DNA from: Larix sibirica
Taxonomy: Eukaryota > Streptophyta > Pinopsida > Pinales > Pinaceae
Reading direction: 5' to 3'
Length of the DNA stretch: 24,376 nt
Assembly (NCBI GenBank): GCA_004151065.3
Contig: NWUY0304766334.1
Coordinates: forward strand, 1 to 24,376
The notes below the pieces were generated by a model that saw only the letters and a list, made by a program, of their open reading frames with translations, was not told the DNA's origin and ran no database searches. Every line of letters starts with the position of its first letter. The first letter of the stretch is position 1. Of the stretch, positions 17,831-24,376 are shown one piece after another. The translations under genes and the position numbers were made by a program.

Positions 17831-18360
17831 GCCTGCATAATTACGTGTCTCTAAGTTATATGGAACCACTAGCTAAGCTTGATTTGACATAATAAAAGAG
17901 CTCAAATAGTGATACAAGGGATTAGCTAATAGCTATATAGACTATCTATTATTATAATAATTAGACTAGTGCTAAAGGTTTCATCACCTAAGCGGATTGA
18001 TGTGAACATGTACTATCTATTACTTATGGATACAGCTCCTTATTCATGCAGCTTACACATAGTATTTAATAGATATGGATACAATGGTAACGAGTATGCC
18101 CTTTTGAAACAATAGCTTCCAGTATTTAAAGCAGAGTGCTAGTCTAAATATTCAATTACGAGAAATACCATCATACCTTTACTAAGAGGTAAGCTCATTA
18201 AGCTTTTCCCGTTGGTCGAGCCTGCTTGCTCGCGCATCCTCACCCTCCTAACGTCAGAAACATGTGGCCAGCGCAAGCAATATATTAAAGTAAGGAGCAA
18301 CAAGAGGAGAGGCAGTATCCTCGCCAGATATAGATGATATAGATACAAAGCGAGTAGCGA
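17831..18360. other. AT-rich spacer with palindrome and partial motif
   Basis: tgcataattacg (17834-17845) copies the lead-in of the 14.5-15.15 kb motif but then diverges. attattataataat (17948-17961) is a perfect 14-bp palindrome. The minus-strand 69-codon frame (18139-18348) begins with a Leu-rich hydrophobic stretch but is unrecognised. Confidence 0.45.
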
Positions 18361-18367
18361 GGTTTAA

Positions 18368-18583
18368 CCGCAGGTAGCTAGAGCAGCAAGCATAGAGGTT
18401 AAGCAAACAATAGACTCAGTGACCCGCCCAAGTGATGAAGGGACAGCTAGTGAGTGGGTAACTCTCAATCGTACGGACCCCTCTAGGCGCGAGGCGAGAG
18501 CCAATAGCGAACCAAAAAGCAAAGTAAAAACCCATTGGAAGCCCATAATAGCCAGGCAATATCCCTTAAGGTTAGAAATATAG
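18368..18583 (+). other. Unrecognised 71-codon open frame without ATG
   Basis: Follows TAA 18365-18367 and runs to TAG 18581-18583. The protein is strongly hydrophilic and charged (for example RPSDEGTASEWVTLNRTDPS, SRREARANSEPKSKVKTHW), unlike typical spacer translation. A short open piece with similar character ends just upstream in another frame (peptide SSPDIDDIDTKRVARF), suggesting a frame break. The same frame reopens at 18596. The minus strand is also open (18364-18546) with a hydrophobic product, so the coding strand, if any, is uncertain. No family recognised; may be a decayed gene. Confidence 0.25.
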
Positions 18584-18630
18584 ATTTCTAAGTAGTTTAT
18601 ACTATTACATAGTGAGCAGCATCCCTTCTA

Positions 18631-18774
18631 CCAGGTCGTAGACCTAGAAGTAGAGACAGTAACACAAGTAGCAGACCCAGATCTATCACTATTAGACCCA
18701 GGCGCAGCAAATCCAGTTGAACGAGCAGCATCAGTAGCACTCTTCTCCCGGCTGTAACTTAAGCCAGTAAGCTC
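18631..18774 (-). pseudogene. Ser/Ala/Thr/Gly-rich tract, inverted relative of 14.06-14.38 kb
   Basis: The minus strand is open for 48 codons (stop at 18628-18630) and reads KSATDAARSTGFAAPGSNSD and onward, with the same codon habit (gct, tct, act, ggt) as the broken tract at 14063-14377. The two share a 16/17-bp word. The plus strand is also open here (18596-18757, 53 codons, containing VADPDLSLLDPGAANPVE), so the coding strand is undecided. No known family. Confidence 0.3.
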
Positions 18775-19489
18775 CTACTGTCAGTTCGTGAAATAGTAAG
18801 ACCCTCACATTCAATATTAGCTAAAAGCGAAAGGCCATACTCACCTATATTTGCGGGAGCTACGCATGCATCCATCCTCACTTTAATAGAATACTTGGTA
18901 TAATGGAGTGTTAAGGCAGGCAAACGAGGTTTACAACGCCGCTTACCAAGCAAGGTTGTGCTTTCAAAGTCGATATGACCTAATTAATTACTTACTGAAT
19001 AACCAACTATGAGAAACTTATGGATACTTTCTTTTCTATCGGGTCAGTCTTGAACGGGTATTAATGTAAAGGTTCCTTCCTTATCTTGTAAAGATGTACT
19101 GGGTGGAGAAGGAGTTAGTGGAATGGGTGCACCTCAAACCGGTCCTACATACATCCCCCACCTACCTCCCTGACCGGATTACCTTCCTAGCATGACTGAA
19201 CTATGTGTCTGTGTGTCTGTCGCATGATCCTCGAAAAGGTGCATTGGTAAGTACCGCATTGTCATCTCTTACATTGTTCCGAACTGAAGCCCAGTCCAAC
19301 CGAGTAGCTGAGCATAAAAGCCCAGCAATTACTAGGAACTATTGGCTATCAGCAATGACTCCCGTAAATAACTATTGGCTTTGACTCACTAGCCCGGGCC
19401 CCGTACCGTGTTGTATGTGTCATGTTGTGAAGGTGACTCCGATATACGAGAACATGGGGCACGTGGCATAAAGGTTAACATGGCAATTA
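18775..19489. other. Spacer, nothing recognised
   Basis: A 64-codon minus-strand frame (18759-18953) is unrecognised. Around 19320-19385 a short duplication (aactattggct twice) is seen. Nothing else stands out. Confidence 0.55.
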
Positions 19490-19845
19490 TAAGGATAATC
19501 CATCCACGGGTTCACATACTTACAATAAGGCATTGGTTCCCAAATGGAACAGAAGTTCTTCATTGGTTCCCGAAAAGAAGTCCGTTCATAGAATCTTACG
19601 GCACACATCAATTAACAGAAGAAGCCATCGGTTCACGGACTTACAATACTAAATCAATCGTTGTTCACAGAAGGCATAAAAGCAGACATAGAGGCAATTA
19701 ACAGAGACCCCCCACGGTTCCCCTGACCAGAAGCCATCGGTTAACAAAAGGCATTACAGTAAACATAGAGGCGATGTCCCATAAGCCATCCGTTCCCATC
19801 ACATATAAACGATGTTCCCCCGTTCACATAAGCCATCCATGAACT
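19490..19845 (+). repeat. GGTTC-TACAAG family array
   Basis: At least six degenerate units begin cattggttc, catcggttc or catccgttc (near 19531, 19561, 19626, 19736, 19787) and several continue with acttacaata. ggttcacatacttacaata (from 19510) and ggttcacggacttacaata (from 19631) are close matches. agacatagaggc / aaacatagaggc recur near 19685 and 19760. The overlapping 97-codon plus frame (19408-19701) is probably a by-product. Related units lie at 3059-3127 (inverted) and 8723-8755. Confidence 0.65.
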
Positions 19846-20160
19846 GCATGCACGAAGCCACCTTAAAAGCACATATTCCCGTCTGTTTTGGGGTAACCTT
19901 AAAATTACCAGCCTCTTTGTGTTCGACCAGCTTCTTTGGTATGTATCGTTTATCCACGCGTTTTAGCCAGTCGCTAAGGGAAGACAGAGAGTAAGGAGCT
20001 GGATGGAAGGAATTGGCATCCGCACGAGGGAAGGAAAGCCTATTGTGAAACTATTGGAAAGCCTGTAACGCGCAGCGTGCGTGTACTTTAGCTATCGTAT
20101 TTTCCACGGTAATAGTAATAAGCATATGGGTAAGCAGCTATGAGGTAACATGCATGGGAG
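19846..20160. other. Spacer, nothing recognised
   Basis: One 60-codon frame (19812-19994) is unrecognised. No repeats or hairpins noticed. Confidence 0.5.
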
Positions 20161-20248
20161 TGGACTAGTGGGCACGAAGTCTAGGTAACGTATAACTCGG
20201 CATGGACACCTATTGGAGGGGATCTATGACTGGTGGTCACTTACAACT
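20161..20248 (+). repeat. Long diverged repeat, copy 2 (partner 8951-9028)
   Basis: Begins tggactagtgggcacga and ends ggtggtcacttacaactgg, matching 8951-9028 at both ends with a ten-base longer middle. Same orientation, about 11.2 kb apart. Confidence 0.65.
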
Positions 20249-20279
20249 GGTAACTTAGTATTGGTTGTAGAGAACTAAC

Positions 20280-20420
20280 CCTGTAGCACCTACGTATATT
20301 CATGCACGAAGTAGAGTTTCGATGAGTAGAGGTTACTTACTATAAGTAGGTTCATACACTGAGTAGAGCTTCCATATGACTAGAGGTTCACGCTGCACCT
20401 TATAGCTCATACTGACTCCT
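20280..20420 (+). repeat. Degenerate GAGTAGAG array
   Basis: Units near gaagtagagtttc, tgagtagaggtta, taagtaggttca, tgagtagagcttcc and gactagaggttca follow each other at about 15-30-bp spacing. This resembles the 3.59-3.90 kb array in style (GTAG words) but is not clearly the same unit. Confidence 0.55.
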
Positions 20421-20439
20421 GGCATCGACTATAGGTCTA

Positions 20440-21070
20440 ATTTACTTTTCTATTTCCATCTACCAAACTGGTTTCGGAAGCTTTTATTAGGGAATAAAGA
20501 GAGAGGAAAAAACAAAAAGATGACGAAATAAACGCATTGCTCCATTGAGAAATTTGAGAACCACTCACTCCTCATTTTAATAGATTGGTACCCCCTTGAG
20601 ACACTTGACCCACGGATCCCTTGCCCTCAGAAGGACAAGCGGCTTCGCACCTTGAAAATAATCCCAATGAAACGAAATCTAGCAGACCCAGATCAATGAG
20701 CCTTGACCCCCGGGCAGAAGAAGTCCCATAACAACCCCCCTTGTACCCACCCACACCTTCTAAAGCTATTGAACCTGCCTGCCTCCTCTTGATTTCTTCG
20801 CCGCCGATATCCGATGCGGCGTTGCGGCGATGCATTCTGTTCCTCGAATGTTGAATCAACGTAAGTAAGCATTGTTATAGCGTTTCGTTTTCTGTAGAAT
20901 TTAATATAGGCCTTTATGGGAAGAGGAAGTAAGTGCACTGATGATGGATTGAGCGAGATTGATTTATGGGACCCCCAACATAGAGAGTTGTAGGGGGAGT
21001 ATAACCTACCTGTCAACCAAAAATAAAAAGACTTGGCACGGGACGACAGGACGGGAAGGGACACCCATAG
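20440..21070. other. Spacer holding the longest open frame (123 codons, minus)
   Basis: The minus-strand frame 20693-21064 is the longest ATG frame in the window; a second minus frame (20572-20859) overlaps it. The product has a basic patch (RRIGYRRRR) and no recognised domain, and there is no promoter-like or repeat signal around it. A 6-bp GC-rich hairpin cgccgc/gcggcg lies at 20799-20821. A length of 123 codons in 24 kb is not clearly beyond chance, so it is not called as a gene. Confidence 0.3.
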
Positions 21071-22340
21071 TTTCTAACAGCGCACAGTGGAACCTACCTG
21101 CCTGGCTCCAATGTAATCTTTTGTTCAACTGGTAAAATAATCAATATCGTTCATTGGATCGATGGGTGAACTCTTGATCTCGGGTATGTATGATAAACTG
21201 GACTATCAATTATGAAAACTTGGCTAAGACAACTGATGGGCTATTGGCGACAAGAACCTACTAAGGCCTTCTGGCTATGAGACTGGCTATGATCATAGGA
21301 CCTAATGGCAATGGACCGCAATAAGCAAGGGTAAGAGGATGAAAAAAGCAATTTCATCAATTCCGGGCGATTATAGATGAAGTGTCTTAAAAGCCAAAAA
21401 TGAGTAATAAAAAAGATAGAGTCATACCATGTAGCGTAGCCCTAAGGAGATTTAAATAGATGAAAATGCTAAATGCAATAGTTTTATACGACTTAATCAG
21501 AGCGACTATGTGCCTGCTCCAAGCTGTTTCAATTGCTTTTTATTGTGGTGAGTTCTAACCGCACATATCCCTGTCTCATCAATGCACATAGCCACCCATG
21601 GCATGGTTCCATGCACATCGTTGTGAACAGCACATAGTTTCCTCCCCTTTTCCACCTGCTAGCTGGTAACCTCACTCTAGTAACACGTACGTCTATTCAT
21701 TCTCCTATCGTATGGCGATGAGGTACATTTTTTTTTCGGCGAGTATGTAGAAACAATGCACCATATCAGTTGATATACATGGAGAGGAGCATAGTCCATT
21801 AGCCAAGGGCGCCTCTCATTTTAAGCCATAAACCTTTAGCCACCTATAATTAAGCGCAAAAAATAATAAAAAAAGTAGATGGCAGTTGTTCTCTGGACCA
21901 CCTCTTGGGTAGATAATACCAATTATCGCCACCACGTAAACAGGATGCACATTCCCATCGGTCAATGCATGCCCACGAGTCGAGTTACAGGGCACTATTA
22001 TAGATAAGGAATAAAAACGGTTATTATGCTGCGGGGATCTCAACTTTATTTTCTGCTACTATATGGAACCATACCTTTTGATGACGTTTATCTCTGCAGA
22101 ACATGCATACCGGGGAGTTGGTTAGCTCAGCCTCCTTCGTTACTGACTTACTGGCTTGGTCACTAATAAGTTGGCTATACTCTGGTGGGCCGCTACTTAC
22201 TATATGGCGGGCGGGCTGGTGGGCTTGGCTTGGCTGGGATTGCTTAGTTAGCGACTGGTCAATTTGAAAGTGATAACCTGGCCTTCCTAAGTGACTTATT
22301 GGGTGTGGGGGGGCGTAATCATTAATTTGGATGGTTAATC
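21071..22340. other. Spacer, no recognisable gene
   Basis: Around 21120-21310 there are loose similarities to the 8.69-9.65 kb array (attggatcgatgg, ctattggc, gagactgg). Near 21575-21650 gcacatag recurs. 22150-22250 is a G/T-rich stretch of ggcttgg and gggctgg words. A 75-codon minus frame (21816-22043) is unrecognised. A run of seven G is at 22307-22313. Confidence 0.5.
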
Positions 22341-22760
22341 ATTGATATCGGATGTGTAAGCATTAGGGAAAGCAACAGAAAGTGTTCCCGAACGGAGAAC
22401 AAAGCTTTCGTACCACTAGATGAAAGCTACATAGCTTTCCCAATACATCGGTGTGAAGTTTCCAAATGCTGAAGGCAGCATTTCTTGTTTCCCTAAAAGA
22501 ACTAGCTAAGCTTAGCAACGAGAGAGTCCCTATTTACCTGGTCACCTGGTCCTACCTTCCTTGTAAGGTCTGGGGGTGGGCGGGCACTTTCACCTTCGCT
22601 ATTTACCGCTACGCCCCAGCCTATTTTACTTTCGTGCATGTAACTTGGTCAGACTTACACTTACCGCTTTACCCTAGGAGATTGAGTGCAGCCCAACTCA
22701 TTGATGAAGCCAGGAAGTAAGACTAGGGGAGGCATGGCATGCTATGAACCCTTTAACTTA
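22341..22760. other. Spacer with an unrecognised 84-codon frame
   Basis: The plus frame 22466-22720 starts at a true ATG and reads MLKAAFLVSLKELAKLSNER and onward, with aromatic-rich middle and SAAQLIDEARK at the end. It looks somewhat protein-like but no family is recognised. ctttcgtacc/gaaagct words near 22410-22440 repeat. No convincing regulation. Confidence 0.25.
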
Positions 22761-22764
22761 CCTT

Positions 22765-22803
22765 GCCCATATTTACAAATAATTATTATTTATTAATATG
22801 GGC
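22765..22803. terminator. 9-bp stem-loop with AT-rich loop
   Basis: gcccatatt (22765-22773) is the exact reverse complement of aatatgggc (22795-22803), around a 21-base AT-only-but-one loop that contains the palindrome aataattatt. It lies about 45 bp after the end of the 84-codon frame at 22720. A stabilising 3'-end stem is one reading; terminator function is not shown. Confidence 0.3.
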
Positions 22804-23258
22804 ATTCCATGACGTTTATATCTGATTGGATGGATTGAATCGATTGCTTTGAGGTTTTGCGCCTTGCATGCTCTATAACGTTTGACGAGAGGCTAGGGAC
22901 AGGGAGAGTAAATAGATAGATTCATCTCAATAGGGGTGAGGTGGACGGAATGATGAAAATGAGCAAACGCACCACACGATGTGCTGCACGGAATGAACCC
23001 AGACGGGATAGACGCGCGGGATGCAGTGAAAGGATTTAGACATCGATGCTTATATATGTTGTTGCTACACTCAGTCTATTTGCTTTTTTTATTGATCGCT
23101 AGATCGATCACACAAACCTGTTCACCAGGCAGGCAAGGAAGGGACTACACGAGCCATCACACCCTGCGGACCCCAACCCCAGGATGGATCATCGGATGTC
23201 TGGTCTTGATGATTGATTGCCTAAACTTAAGAGATCAAATGTATTTACCTTTGCCTAA
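22804..23258. other. Spacer with unrecognised 99-codon frame
   Basis: The frame 22981-23280 opens on GTG and has a Leu-rich hydrophobic stretch (LYMLLLHSVYLLFLLIAR) but no family resemblance. gatcgctagatcgatc near 23095-23110 is a small palindromic patch. Confidence 0.35.
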
Positions 23259-23375
23259 AGGAAAACCTTATCTTGGATAGCTACAGTTGTGTTAACAGCA
23301 AGCCCTATTGGATTTTTTACTCCAGATTGGAAGGGAGGTCTTGGGTTGGCACTTGGAACTTTGCTATTTACTTAA
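23259..23375 (+). other. Short membrane-protein-like open piece
   Basis: Open from AGG 23259 to TAA 23373-23375, 38 codons, no ATG. It reads WIATVVLTASPIGFFTPDW then KGGLGLALGTLLFT, with two hydrophobic stretches and even codon use, which looks like a fragment of a membrane protein. The preceding frame (ending 23280) overlaps it and ends PLPKGKPYLG, so a frameshifted longer gene is conceivable. I cannot name a family. Low confidence that it was ever coding. Confidence 0.2.
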
Positions 23376-24003
23376 TAAGCCTACCTTGACTTTATTTATG
23401 TGCATGCCATCAACCTTTTGAATGCACCACCACCCACCGCCATGGTGGAAAGTTACTTTTCCTTTTTTTATAATAATAATGTGGTATCCTATGTGAACCT
23501 GGTATTGAACTGGTAAATTAAAAAAAGAAAAGGTGGCGTGATCATTGACAGGTAGCAGCCCAACGGAAATGGTAAATTTAGTAAATGAATGCTGGAACCT
23601 GAGAAACTACAGGCAGCTTGTTCCCCGGCTCACTTAACCTACGGAGCAGGAGTTACTCAATTTGATGGGATAATGCGTTACTTACGATAGCACCTGTTCA
23701 ATAGGATTTCATTTATTGAATATAGATCTTAATTGGTGAAACAAAGATAGAACCATCATGATTGGGGATTACAATTTGATTTGATATAGATATCTGGTTA
23801 GTGGACACAATATAGAACCGGATTATTGGGACTATCCTGATTTCCAGTTTATGTGGGAACGGAGTAGATGGGATTTCCCTGGCTACGCAGATCCGACCTA
23901 TTGTTTTGAGGCATCGGATCTGGAAGTGGTGCGAGACCCAAAAAAGGCACTAGCTTTCCGGTGACCCCTCCCTATATTACTTCCCCCTCAAAGCCAAGGA
24001 GTC
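23376..24003. other. Spacer, nothing recognised
   Basis: AT-rich patches near 23460-23480 and 23510-23530, otherwise no repeat, frame or hairpin that stands out. Confidence 0.55.
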
Positions 24004-24055
24004 TAATTACTTATATAATGATATATATATATCTTTGTATACAATATTATTCGAG
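24004..24055 (+). repeat. Outlying motif copy with flanking homology to 14497-14563
   Basis: taattacttatataatga is followed by atatatctttgtatac and then ttcgagc, matching in order the bases 14497-14563 (with gaps). So the motif moved with at least 50 bp of flank, not as an isolated word. Confidence 0.65.
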
Positions 24056-24376
24056 CATGTTTTCGAATCACTCCGCTACGCGCCTCCTTTACTCTCCCTG
24101 TCTGTCTTCCCATCGATCGATCCATTCGATGCGTTCCCTTACTAATCGCTCACTCAGTGCAGCGGTTCATCCGGCATACATTTGTGAGCCCGGGGATAAG
24201 CCAGATTATAAAAAAACCTGGCATTGACACTTGTCATCGATTCCCGGCATTGAAACAAAGCTACCTCCCTGGATCTCCTACCTGCATCCATTTTTCGGGC
24301 CTCACCCCAAACTAAGGCTGTTGTCTGTGCGGTAAAAGGGGTAATTGAAAGGGGATGGGGTATAATGACTGTGATT
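24056..24376. other. Spacer to window end, nothing recognised
   Basis: Part of an 88-codon frame (23961-24227) with Ser/Arg-rich composition, unrecognised. atcgattcccggcattgaaac near 24237 resembles units of the 8.69-9.65 kb array. Confidence 0.45.

Noticed and set aside
20693-21064. 123-codon minus-strand frame as a gene
   Set aside because: It is the longest frame but within reach of chance for 24 kb; no domain, promoter or neighbour supports it, and another minus-strand frame overlaps it.

Overview
No conserved protein gene, tRNA, rRNA, CRISPR array or intact mobile element could be recognised in this window. The longest ATG-type open frame is 123 codons (20693-21064, minus strand), and the many 60-120 codon frames overlap on both strands, much as chance would give. 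None reads as a family I know. I looked by eye for plant mitochondrial genes (nad, cox, atp, cob, ccm, rps/rpl, matR), plastid inserts, group II intron domain V and tRNA T-arms, and found no convincing match.

Origin (inference): the most likely source is intergenic DNA of a very large seed-plant mitochondrial genome, possibly a gymnosperm. The composition is intermediate, CpG is not visibly depleted (which argues against methylated nuclear repeat DNA), there are many diverged dispersed repeats and short tandem duplications, and two exact matches to the plant mitochondrial promoter core CRTAAGAGA occur. No gene anchors this, so nuclear plant DNA or a mitochondrial insert in the nucleus stays possible.

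Layout: 1-2.99 kb is mostly structureless, with small tandem duplications and a hairpin. 2.99-4.9 kb holds several short degenerate tandem repeats and a 10-bp hairpin. 4.74-8.68 kb is a field of about 17 diverged copies of a 'GCATAGAGACGTTT...CTTGTCC' element, plus a three-unit tandem repeat of about 70 bp and two copies of a stem-loop element linked by a compensatory base-pair change. 8.69-9.65 kb is a degenerate 'GGATCGACTGCATCGA' array. 9.65-13.8 kb is largely blank apart from hairpins and two promoter-like nonamers. 14.06-14.38 kb is a frame-broken Ala/Ser/Thr/Gly/Asn-rich tract, with a related piece inverted at 18.63-18.77 kb.

14.49-15.15 kb is the most structured part: seven copies of an ATTACRTATATAAT motif with spacings of 72, 106, 75, 105, 180 and 87 bp, an exact 34-bp direct repeat and a 14-bp inverted repeat. 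An eighth full-length copy with flanking homology lies at 24.0 kb. 15.16-19.4 kb holds unrecognised open frames and AT-rich spacer. 19.49-20.42 kb repeats families already seen at 3.1, 8.7 and 8.95 kb. 20.4-24.4 kb is mostly blank, with hairpins and one short membrane-protein-like frame.

No genes can be seen working together here. What the window records is repeated duplication and decay of short elements. The strongest leads are the 14.5-15.15 kb motif cluster and the paired stem-loop element.
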